Shown: one piece after another, positions 55,052 through 62,305 of the stretch
Layout: every line of letters begins with the position of its first letter
How positions within the stretch are numbered: the stretch's first letter is position 1
Assembly (NCBI GenBank): GCA_030654175.1
Contig: JAURXZ010000041.1
Location: 1 to 64,000 of the forward strand
Direction of reading: 5' to 3'
Length of the DNA: 64,000 nucleotides
Source of the DNA: Bacteroidia bacterium
GTDB taxonomy: Bacteria; Bacteroidota; Bacteroidia; 2-12-FULL-35-15
Position numbers and translations under genes: made by a program
Notes under the pieces: model-generated
Seen by the model: only the letters and a program-made list of their open reading frames with translations
Told to the model about the DNA's origin: nothing
The model's database searches: none

Positions 55052-55083
55052 TTTTACCTGCTATAATACTATAGCAGGTAAAA
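55052..55083. promoter_or_regulatory. Perfect 14-bp palindrome over the likely start site
   Basis: TTTTACCTGCTATA (55052-55065) and its exact reverse complement (55070-55083) are separated by ATAC. It sits 15 nt before the ATG of the lyase and just after its -7 box, a position suited to a repressor operator or an mRNA 5' hairpin. Confidence 0.7.
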
Positions 55084-55098
55084 TAAATCCAAATTAAA

Positions 55099-56538
55099 AT
55101 GAACAGACCCAAAATACAGTTCCCTTCAACCGCTTCCAGCAGGGAAGAAATGCTTGACTATATCAGTAAAAAAAAATTAAAGGACATTGACTGGAAAAAA
55201 GGAAAAGCCTTTTGTTTAGTGTATCATCCGGGCGAGGAGCGCGCTAACCTGATAAAAGAAATTTACAATCTTTACTTTTCCGACAATGCGTTAAACCCCA
55301 CAGCTACACCAAGTTTGGCCGAACTGGAAGCCGAAACAGTGAGCATGTGCGCTGATCTGTTCAATGGCGATGAAAATGTACGGGGAAATATTACAACCGG
55401 TGGAACGGAAAGTATTTTGTTAGCTGTAAAAACAGCGCGGGATTGGGCAAAAAAAAACAAGCCACATATCACCAAACCAAATGTGGTATTGCCTATGTCA
55501 GCGCATCCTGCGTTTATGAAAGCATTTCATTATTTTAATGTTGATTTTATACCTGTTGAATTGGGTAGCGACTACCGGGCTAATCCAACTGCAATGCGTG
55601 CCGCTGTTAATAAGGATACCATTATGATCGTTGGTTCTGCTCCATCTTACCCGCACGGACTAATGGACCCGATTGCTGAGATCGCAGCAATTGCAAAAGA
55701 GAAAAACATTTTTTGTCATGTTGATGCTTGTATAGGTGGTTTTATGTTACCATTTGTTAAAAAACTTGGATACCCTATTCCCGACTTTGACTTCTCTGTT
55801 GAAGGCGTTACGTCTATCTCTGCTGATATTCATAAGTATGGGTACTCCTCAAAAGGTTCATCCGTTATACTTTATAAAAATTCGGAGATCCGTAAATTTC
55901 AATTTTCATTATATACCAAATGGAATGGCGGGGTTTATGGTTCACCTACTATGACCGGCACACGCCCGGGAGGAAGTATTGCCGGTGCCTGGGCTGCATT
56001 AAAAGCGATTGGTATGGATGGTTATCTCGAAATGGCCAAAACCACTATGGAGGTAACTGCTAAAATAAAAACGGCTATAGATTCTATTCCAGAACTGGAA
56101 ATGATCGGACATCCGGATATGAGTATCCTTGCTTTTAAATCAGACAAACTTGATGTATTTAAACTTGCTGATGAACTCAATAAAAAGGGCTGGCACTTTG
56201 AAAGACAACAATTACCACCTAGTTTACACTTTACTATCAATTATATTCACAGGCTTGTTACCGATGAGTTTATTATTGACCTTAAAGAATGTGTAGAAAT
56301 TGCCAAGAAATTTACCTTAGAATCATTTGCAACCAGTTTGCAAACGAAAGCAGTAAAAGGCTTAAGCAAAATATTGCCTTCGGGCACTATTGCTAAATTT
56401 CAAAAAGGTGGATCCGGCTCAGCAATAAAAAAAGAAAACACTGCAGCAATGTATGGTATGATGGGCGCATTGAGCGGAACAGATGACCTGGAAGAAATTG
56501 TTCTTGATTTTCTGGACAAAATAAATTCAGTGCAATAA
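55099..56538 (+). CDS. Sphingosine-1-phosphate-lyase-like PLP-dependent enzyme
   Basis: Fold type I PLP enzyme of 479 residues, in the pyridoxal-dependent decarboxylase family. The PLP-lysine is K246 in ISADIHKYGYSSKGSS. The region around it, with the following NGGVYGSPTMTGTRPGG, closely follows eukaryotic sphingosine-1-phosphate lyase, in which this block is THKYGYAPKGSS. NITTGGTESILLAVKTARD is the cofactor phosphate site. There is no N-terminal transmembrane segment, so it is soluble, like other bacterial homologues. Bacteroidota make sphingolipids, and this enzyme would split a phosphorylated long-chain base into an aldehyde and phosphoethanolamine; that substrate is an inference. It is followed 12 bp later by a LysE exporter. 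Confidence 0.9.
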   Translation: MNRPKIQFPSTASSREEMLDYISKKKLKDIDWKKGKAFCLVYHPGEERANLIKEIYNLYFSDNALNPTATPSLAELEAETVSMCADLFNGDENVRGNITTGGTESILLAVKTARDWAKKNKPHITKPNVVLPMSAHPAFMKAFHYFNVDFIPVELGSDYRANPTAMRAAVNKDTIMIVGSAPSYPHGLMDPIAEIAAIAKEKNIFCHVDACIGGFMLPFVKKLGYPIPDFDFSVEGVTSISADIHKYGYSSKGSSVILYKNSEIRKFQFSLYTKWNGGVYGSPTMTGTRPGGSIAGAWAALKAIGMDGYLEMAKTTMEVTAKIKTAIDSIPELEMIGHPDMSILAFKSDKLDVFKLADELNKKGWHFERQQLPPSLHFTINYIHRLVTDEFIIDLKECVEIAKKFTLESFATSLQTKAVKGLSKILPSGTIAKFQKGGSGSAIKKENTAAMYGMMGALSGTDDLEEIVLDFLDKINSVQ

Positions 56539-56550
56539 ATATTTCCAGCA

Positions 56551-57156
56551 ATGTATGAAGCCGTTTTTCAGGGAATAATGATGGGCTTAATTTTAAGCAC
56601 TTTTTGCGGACCTATCTTCTTTATGCTTATTAATCTTGGCATAAGCAGTACATTAAGATCTGTTTTTTATTTAGCTTTTGGAGTTTTTTTAAGCGATACG
56701 ATCATCATTTTTTTGTTGCTTTATGTTGCACTTGGCTCTATTTCAGAACTTAAATATTTAGAGGTCCTATATTACATTGGCGGGGCCGTTTTAATTTATT
56801 TCGGGGTACGAAATTTACTTAAAACACCGGTAATAATGGAGCCAGAGGAAGATTCACAAAAAAGGTTGAATACACTTTTTATAAAAGGCTTTATGATCAA
56901 CAGCCTTAATCCCACCATTTTCTTTTTTTGGTTTGGAGCAATGATGCTTGCTTTTAGCTCCTACCACAATGATAAAAATCTTGTTTTAACGCATTTTTTA
57001 TGTGGCCTTGGCGTTACCCTGTTAACAGACTGCCTGAAGGGGTATTCAGCATTTCACCTCAAAAAATATGTAAAACCAGTTTTTTTAAAAGCTCTTAATA
57101 TATTTTCAGGAATAATAATAATAGGTTTTGGATTGAAACTAATCTTCTTTCATTGA
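56551..57156 (+). CDS. LysE family translocator
   Basis: A 201-residue inner-membrane transporter with about five to six helices. GLILSTFCGPIFFMLINLGI is the N-terminal LysE/RhtB signature, and INSLNPTIFFFWFGAMMLAF is the repeated half. The family exports amino acids or small metabolites. It lies 12 bp after the PLP lyase gene and is presumably in its operon; whether they act together is unknown. Confidence 0.9.
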   Translation: MYEAVFQGIMMGLILSTFCGPIFFMLINLGISSTLRSVFYLAFGVFLSDTIIIFLLLYVALGSISELKYLEVLYYIGGAVLIYFGVRNLLKTPVIMEPEEDSQKRLNTLFIKGFMINSLNPTIFFFWFGAMMLAFSSYHNDKNLVLTHFLCGLGVTLLTDCLKGYSAFHLKKYVKPVFLKALNIFSGIIIIGFGLKLIFFH

Positions 57157-57185
57157 CGAGGTAGGTATCGTTCAGCTTTCACACG

Positions 57186-57320
57186 TTTCTCGACTATGCT
57201 CGAAATGACTGTGCGCGTGATTGTTTCATGCAGAGGGATCTTCTCCAGCTATTTGCAATATCATTAATAGTAACAAGATCCCTCGCGAAAGCTCGGGATG
57301 ACATTTATAACAAGGATGAC
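57186..57320. repeat. REP-like intergenic cluster downstream of LysE
   Basis: Begins with the 25-mer TTTCTCGACTATGCTCGAAA + TGACT (57186-57210), which recurs at 58242-58266. It then holds a perfect 10-bp inverted repeat (GAGGGATCTT 57233-57242 with AAGATCCCTC 57275-57284) and a GCTCGGGATGACA sequence. A plus-strand frame of 60 codons here is not a gene. Confidence 0.6.
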
Positions 57321-57343
57321 AGAGCGGGTGAATTACGAGTTAA

Positions 57344-58186
57344 TCAAAGATTCGTAAGTCTTACACTTTCTTCCCAAAGTCTTTCTTTCATACCCGGTGT
57401 TTGGGAATAACGCGAATGCCATTTTTGTTTGCTATCAGCAAAATATTTCCCGGAAATATTTTTTACATCTTCGGAATGTGCTAGGTATATGGAGGTTTCA
57501 GCACCTTTTTCAATACTTATTGATGAAAATATTTTAAAAAATGTCCATCCTATTTTATAAAGTAATCCGGAATTTTTGCTTCCAATATCCGTTTTTACTC
57601 TTCCCGGATGGAGTGCATTAATTGTAACACCAGTTCCTTTAAGTTGTTCAGCAAGTTTAAGAGTAAAAAGAACGTTACCAAGCTTCGAGCGTTCATAAGC
57701 TTTTAACCCATTGTAATTAGTACTCATGTTCAGATCATTAAAATCTATTGTACCTCGGTAATGTGAATCTGAAGCCACAATTACAATTCGTGAAGGGGCA
57801 GATTTTTTTATCAGATCGAGCAATAAATTGGTGAGTAAAAAATAATTTAGGTGATTGGTTGCAAAAGACATTTCGATATTATCTTCTGATAACCGGAAAT
57901 GCTGAAAAGTGGCTCCGGCATTATTAATTAAGACATCCAACGTGGTTAGCTTCGCTTTTATTTCCTCAGCCAGTTTACGCACTTCTTTCTGTGAAGAAAG
58001 GTCAGCAACAAAAAAATGTATATTGTCGTTTCCGCTGTGTTCTTTAATTTCTTCTACTGCTATTTTAGCTTTTTCTACTGTACGCGCTACAATATAAATA
58101 TTGGATCCCTTTTTTGCCAGTGATTTAGCTGTTTCCAGCCCAATACCGGCAGTAGCACCTGTTATAAGTATGTTTTTGTTTTGCAT
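57344..58186 (-). CDS. Short-chain dehydrogenase (retinol-dehydrogenase-like)
   Basis: NAD(P)-dependent oxidoreductase of 280 residues. The Rossmann motif is TGATAGIG (residues 9-16), followed by NNAG at 88-91. The catalytic triad is S139, Y164 and K168 (YERSKLG). The C-terminal ALHPGRVKTDIG and the length recall the retinol/WW-domain dehydrogenase group, but the substrate is unknown. The gene is flanked by two direct copies of a REP-like 25-mer (57186, 58242). Confidence 0.93.
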   Translation of the reverse strand: MQNKNILITGATAGIGLETAKSLAKKGSNIYIVARTVEKAKIAVEEIKEHSGNDNIHFFVADLSSQKEVRKLAEEIKAKLTTLDVLINNAGATFQHFRLSEDNIEMSFATNHLNYFLLTNLLLDLIKKSAPSRIVIVASDSHYRGTIDFNDLNMSTNYNGLKAYERSKLGNVLFTLKLAEQLKGTGVTINALHPGRVKTDIGSKNSGLLYKIGWTFFKIFSSISIEKGAETSIYLAHSEDVKNISGKYFADSKQKWHSRYSQTPGMKERLWEESVRLTNL

Positions 58187-58241
58187 AGATTACTATGTTA
58201 ATTATAATCAAAAGTGTAAGATGAAAAAAAAACCTTCGCAC

Positions 58242-58266
58242 TTTCTCGACTCCGCCCGAAATGACA
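58242..58266. repeat. REP-like 25-mer (second copy)
   Basis: Same orientation as the copy at 57186-57210, with four differences in 25 bases. It lies between the SDR gene and the helicase gene. Confidence 0.6.
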
Positions 58267-58281
58267 ACACACGATTAACAA

Positions 58282-60213
58282 TTAGTACATAAACTCCCAT
58301 GCAGATTTATAAGCATTGATTGATTCCGTATAATCAAGAAAGTTTTTATAAAAAGGATGATTGGCCAGTGTAGCACTATCTCCGATCACTACCAATTTTT
58401 TCTTGGCACGTGTGAGCGCTACATTCATTCTTCGAATATCATTTAAAAAACCAATTTCCTTCAGATCATTACTTCTTACTAAACTGATATAAATAACATC
58501 GCGTTCCTGTCCCTGAAATCCATCAACAGTTTTAATTGCAATTTGTGATCTGTAATTATTGAAATCCTCATCCTCCGCTACTTTGTTAACAAGATATTGT
58601 ACCTGCTCTTTGTAAGGAGAAATTATTCCGATAGTAATTCGCTTGCCCGATTTATTGCTTTGTGAATACTGCTCCAACACAAGCTTTAGATGTTTAATAA
58701 GTAATTGCGCTTCTTCAGGATTAGCAATACTTAAACTTTCCGGATTAATAATTTCATTGTACCCACACCCAGCAGTATCAATAAAATCAAATGGTGTATG
58801 CAACAAAAATTCATTGGGATCAAAACTCAACACCGTATCTTTTACAGAAGCATCAGCAACTAAGTTATTTTGATAGAATTTTTTATTCGAAAAATTCATG
58901 ATATGTTCATGCATCCGATACTGTGTATTGAGCATCACAGAAACATTATCTAAATTCATGCATTGCTCAAACAATGTTTCTTTCAGTCCTTCTACTTCCG
59001 CTTTTTTTGACTTAACAGTGGGAGGTAACTGAAAATGGTCACCGGCAAATATTACACGATCGCTTCTTGTAATTGGTATCCAGCACATCGGTTCTAAAGC
59101 TTGCGCTGCTTCATCAATAAAAACAGTGGTAAAATGTTTGTTGCGCATCATCTTACCGGATGATACCACAGGGGTGCAAGCAATTACTTGCGCCTTTTCA
59201 AATTGTTCCTCAAAAATATAATCTTCTAAATTACGTGCTTCGTGTAAAATTTTACGTGCTTCCATGTAAAACAATTGCCTCTGTTCACGTTCCTCTCTTC
59301 CAAATGTTCGTTTGTATTTTCCAGCCATGCGAAAATATTCTTCCGCAGTTTTGCGATATTTTTTTAACTCTTTATACGATTCGTGTGCTGCCATTTTTAC
59401 ATCCAGCGTATTCATCAGCACTTCTTCCGAAATACGCGCTGGATTACCCAATCGCAATACATTGATCCCTTCGCGATGCAATTTTTCTGTTAACAGGTCA
59501 ACAGCGGTATTGCTTGAACTGCAAACCAATACCTGTTTTTCTGTTAGTAATGTTTGACGTATGGCTTGCACCAAGGTGGTTGTTTTCCCGGTTCCCGGTG
59601 GGCCGTGAATAATAGCAATATCTTTAGCAGCAAGTATTTTTTGTACTGCATTATTTTGCGACTGATTTAATCCTGTAATGTGAATTGACTCATCTATTTT
59701 ATTGAATGCAGGAGGTTTGATTCCATACATCACATCCCGTAACATTGCCAAACGATTGTGTGATGCAGTGATCACTTTTTCCATCGCAATATCCATTTCA
59801 CGATAACTGCTTTCATCAAATAATAAATTGATCCCCAGTTTTCCATCATCGCACCAATCGGGCAATTCATCAATTGAAAGCGATAACCGAATTTTATTGG
59901 GATTAATTACTTTAATAATTCCATTAATTGGCTGTTCGTCAGGATAGGTATTTGAAAAAAGTGCAGCGCTTTTATTTCCGGAAAATTGATGTGGTTCATT
60001 ATGATTTGTAGTGCGTTCAATCTCAATGGAAAGATATTCGCCATGCCCGATCTCAACATTAGTAATCACTACAGGATACCATGTAACGCCTTTTTCTCTT
60101 CGGTAATTAATATTGTTACGGGAAAAATGTTGTTTGTACTGTGCGAAATCTTCATCACGCTCCACTTTTAAAAGCCTTCGTAAATTCAGTAATCTATCTA
60201 TTTGTTGTTCCAT
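58282..60213 (-). CDS. Superfamily 1 DNA/RNA helicase (SMUBP2/IGHMBP2-like)
   Basis: A 643-residue ATPase. Walker A is GPPGTGKT at residues 204-211, with the motif II sequence VFIDEAAQALEP, motif III GDHFQLPPT, motif IV-like QYRMHEHIMNF, and motifs V-VI TVDGFQGQERDVIYISLVRS and NVALTRAKKKLVVIGD. The Q-motif-type GLNQSQNNAV comes just before. The overall shape matches the Upf1/IGHMBP2 group: an N-terminal beta domain (about 35-115), then the helicase core. It probably unwinds or remodels nucleic acid 5' to 3'; its cellular role in Bacteroidota is not known. Confidence 0.93.
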   Translation of the reverse strand: MEQQIDRLLNLRRLLKVERDEDFAQYKQHFSRNNINYRREKGVTWYPVVITNVEIGHGEYLSIEIERTTNHNEPHQFSGNKSAALFSNTYPDEQPINGIIKVINPNKIRLSLSIDELPDWCDDGKLGINLLFDESSYREMDIAMEKVITASHNRLAMLRDVMYGIKPPAFNKIDESIHITGLNQSQNNAVQKILAAKDIAIIHGPPGTGKTTTLVQAIRQTLLTEKQVLVCSSSNTAVDLLTEKLHREGINVLRLGNPARISEEVLMNTLDVKMAAHESYKELKKYRKTAEEYFRMAGKYKRTFGREEREQRQLFYMEARKILHEARNLEDYIFEEQFEKAQVIACTPVVSSGKMMRNKHFTTVFIDEAAQALEPMCWIPITRSDRVIFAGDHFQLPPTVKSKKAEVEGLKETLFEQCMNLDNVSVMLNTQYRMHEHIMNFSNKKFYQNNLVADASVKDTVLSFDPNEFLLHTPFDFIDTAGCGYNEIINPESLSIANPEEAQLLIKHLKLVLEQYSQSNKSGKRITIGIISPYKEQVQYLVNKVAEDEDFNNYRSQIAIKTVDGFQGQERDVIYISLVRSNDLKEIGFLNDIRRMNVALTRAKKKLVVIGDSATLANHPFYKNFLDYTESINAYKSAWEFMY

Positions 60214-60307
60214 TCTTTTTTATTTTTACCTGAAATTTGCGACTTCATTTTGACTCTTAAGCATTAGTATTTTACAAATTTTAATTCTTATAAAAATTTA
60301 ATTCATT

Positions 60308-60404
60308 TGGGCGTTCCCTTTCTTAAAAAAGAAAGGGCCGGGCTTTTCGTTCCAATCTTCCCCGATAAAAATCGGAGAAGGATTTCCACTGCAATCCCTA
60401 ACGC
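60308..60404. ncRNA. Candidate structured repeat/ncRNA element
   Basis: An outer stem GCGTT/AACGC (60311-60315, 60400-60404) encloses two hairpins. The first is CCCTTTCTT/AAGAAAGGG (60316-60324, 60329-60337, loop AAAA). The second is AATCTTC...CCGAT/ATCGG...GAA...GATT (about 60354-60384, loop AAAA). GGATT (60380-60384) can instead pair with AATCC (60393-60397). The single-stranded cores, such as CCGGGCTTTTCG and TTTCCACTGC, look like conserved text. I recall close relatives in many bacteroidotal intergenic regions with variable hairpin tips; I cannot check this here. The strand is undecided. Confidence 0.55.
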
Positions 60405-60620
60405 AACATTTGCAACCAAAGAACAGTGAATAAAATTATATCTTTTTTATCAGAACCTGGTTTAATACAATTTTACAGAAAACCACCGATAAAATGCATG
60501 AAAAAGATCAATAATTAGTTTGTTTTTCAAAATCACATTAAAAATCGCAAAATATTTTTATATTTAACTACTTAATTTTCAGTATACTGAAAAATATATT
60601 TAAAATAAATGATACATAAT

Positions 60621-60652
60621 TTGCAGATACATAAAACTCTTATGTATATTTG
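60621..60652 (+). promoter_or_regulatory. Consensus promoter for padR
   Basis: TTG (60621-60623), 21 nt, TATATTTG (60645-60652). Both boxes match the consensus exactly. The ATG at 60657 lies 5 nt after the -7 box, so the transcript is expected to be leaderless or nearly so. Confidence 0.6.
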
Positions 60653-60656
60653 TCCT

Positions 60657-60995
60657 ATGTATTCATCAGAACTAATAAAAGGAACTTTAAAAACGATCAT
60701 TTTAAAGTTATTATCCGAAAACAAAGAAATGTACGGATATGAAATCACCCAAAAAGTGAAAGACCTAACGGACAATAAAATTCAGATCACCGAAGGTGCA
60801 TTATATCCAACACTTCATGCACTTGAAAATGATGGAATTGTAACTACCGAAATAGTGAACATCGGAAAACGTGTACGCAAATATTATAAGCTTACGCCAA
60901 AAGGAAAAAACAGTGCAACTGAAAAAGTGACTGAGTTTGCCGACTTCATCAATACGATGAAATTTTTATTAGACATTAAACCACAATTAGGATAA
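60657..60995 (+). CDS. PadR family transcriptional regulator
   Basis: A 112-residue winged-helix regulator, starting at ATG 60657 (MYSSELIKGTLKTIIL). The DNA-binding part is MYGYEITQKVKDLT...ITEGALYPTLHALENDGIVTTE, the standard PadR recognition block. KVTEFADFINTMKFLL forms the C-terminal dimer helix. A longer frame from 60609 would begin inside the promoter and is rejected. The stop TAA shares its last base with the ATG of the next gene, so the two are translationally coupled. PadR proteins often repress their own operon and respond to membrane or phenolic stress; here the sensor target is likely the partner membrane protein. Confidence 0.9.
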   Translation: MYSSELIKGTLKTIILKLLSENKEMYGYEITQKVKDLTDNKIQITEGALYPTLHALENDGIVTTEIVNIGKRVRKYYKLTPKGKNSATEKVTEFADFINTMKFLLDIKPQLG

Positions 60996-62158
60996 TGTAC
61001 ACACTAAGTGAACAACAGATTGATTTTATTCTCAACGATATCAAAATCCGTGGAGTTGAGATGGAGGACCTGCAGCTAAACCTCCTTGATCATATTTGTT
61101 GTATTATAGAGTATGAGCTTGAACAGGAAGGGGACTTTGAAGATTTCTATCACAAAACAATTCCTAAATTTTTTAAAAAGGAACTGAAAGAAATTGAAGA
61201 GGAAACTAAGTTATTACTAACCTTTAAAAACTATTACGCCATGAAAAAAACGATGATCAGAACCGGAATTTTTTCCACGATAGCAATTGTACTAGGTTCC
61301 TTTTTTAAAGTTATGCATTGGCCGGGTGCCGGTGTTTTATTAGTATTAGGAATAGGAAGCATCAGTTTATTGTTTCTTCCATTGATGATTATTTTAAAAA
61401 CAAATGACAGTAACAACAAACGCGACAAATTTATACTGGCCAGTAGCGCTGCGGTTGGATTTTTCCTCTGCTGGGCAACATTATTTGCAGTGATGCACTG
61501 GCCAGGCAATGGGATTTTCTGGATAATCGCAGTCTGCATATCCACTTTTGTCCTTATACCGGTTTATTTTTTTACTGGAATCAGAGATCCTGAAACAAAA
61601 TTAAACACTATTGTTACAACTATTGTATTAGTTGCTGCCACAGGCTTACAGTTTACTATGATAAACATAAGACCTGCCGTAAAACTAACACAAATAAAAA
61701 TGTATAGTTATATTCAAGGTGAGGAGCTGCTTAAAAAAGTACAAAACAGATCAGCAAGCGGACATCACGAAAACTCTACTCAGCAAAGTTTTGCAGAGAA
61801 CATTAATAACAAAGCTGAACAAATAAAAAGCATGATATTGATGAATGCCATTGGAGAATCAAAAATCCCAAAAGATTTTGAAAGCGAAGGTATTATTATA
61901 GAAGAAGGAAATTTGGGAATTGCTTTTTTTGATAACGGAGAAGGAATAAAGTTGTTAAGCGAGCTTAAAGCAGAAATAAGTAAATACAATGCTTCAGGTG
62001 AAATAAATATAGAGAATAAAATTCCAGTTGATCATTCAATTTTAGATATTGACTTTGATAAGATAGGAAGGTATAGCAACTATTCTGTTCTAAATAGTAT
62101 CACACAAATACAGATGTACCTTGCAACAGCAGAAAATAAATTGACTGCTTTTAAATAA
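60995..62158 (+). CDS. Membrane protein with two MHWPG motifs, coupled to PadR
   Basis: A 387-residue protein of unknown function. An acidic cytoplasmic N-terminus (residues 1-85, IDFILNDIKIRGVEMEDLQLNLLDHICC) is followed by four membrane helices (about 90-215). Each helical pair includes the sequence FKVMHWPGAG or FAVMHWPGNG (M107 and M167), 60 residues apart, so the helical part is duplicated. The motif resembles the N-terminus of the gliding motor protein GldL, but the rest does not. A large C-terminal soluble domain (about 225-387) faces the periplasm or cytoplasm. The ATG overlaps the padR stop. The N-terminal segment resembles domains found after PadR regulators. Confidence 0.8.
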   Translation: MYTLSEQQIDFILNDIKIRGVEMEDLQLNLLDHICCIIEYELEQEGDFEDFYHKTIPKFFKKELKEIEEETKLLLTFKNYYAMKKTMIRTGIFSTIAIVLGSFFKVMHWPGAGVLLVLGIGSISLLFLPLMIILKTNDSNNKRDKFILASSAAVGFFLCWATLFAVMHWPGNGIFWIIAVCISTFVLIPVYFFTGIRDPETKLNTIVTTIVLVAATGLQFTMINIRPAVKLTQIKMYSYIQGEELLKKVQNRSASGHHENSTQQSFAENINNKAEQIKSMILMNAIGESKIPKDFESEGIIIEEGNLGIAFFDNGEGIKLLSELKAEISKYNASGEINIENKIPVDHSILDIDFDKIGRYSNYSVLNSITQIQMYLATAENKLTAFK

Positions 62159-62226
62159 AAGAAGATGAAAAATTAAATAGTTTTAGCCGCTTTTATAAGG
62201 AATAAATTAAAACTTTGAAATAAACA

Positions 62227-62260
62227 AAACGCCCTCCTCATGACTATGAGGAGGGCGTTT
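62227..62260. terminator. Bidirectional terminator hairpin
   Basis: A perfect 15-bp stem (AAACGCCCTCCTCAT with its reverse complement) and a GACT loop, placed between convergent genes. The arms end in AAA/TTT, which serve both strands. Confidence 0.9.
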
Positions 62261-62305
62261 AATTAGATAGCCAACAATTTTTATAATGTTCAAAAAAGTA
62301 TTGGT

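Larger units (their letters stand above)
60214..60656. other. Intergenic region with a structured element and the PadR promoter
   Basis: A 443-bp gap between divergent genes. It contains a cloverleaf-like element at 60308-60404 and a consensus promoter for padR at 60621-60652. No ORF is evident. Confidence 0.7.

Noticed and set aside
57228-57410. 60-codon plus-strand frame after the LysE gene
   Set aside because: It runs through REP-like repeats and into the antisense of the SDR gene.
60609-60656. N-terminal extension of PadR from ATG 60609
   Set aside because: It would place the start codon upstream of and inside an exact consensus promoter, and the added residues are not part of the PadR domain.
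62227-62260. Operator or regulatory RNA
   Set aside because: A perfect hairpin midway between two convergent stops with A/T-flanked arms is best explained as a bidirectional terminator.
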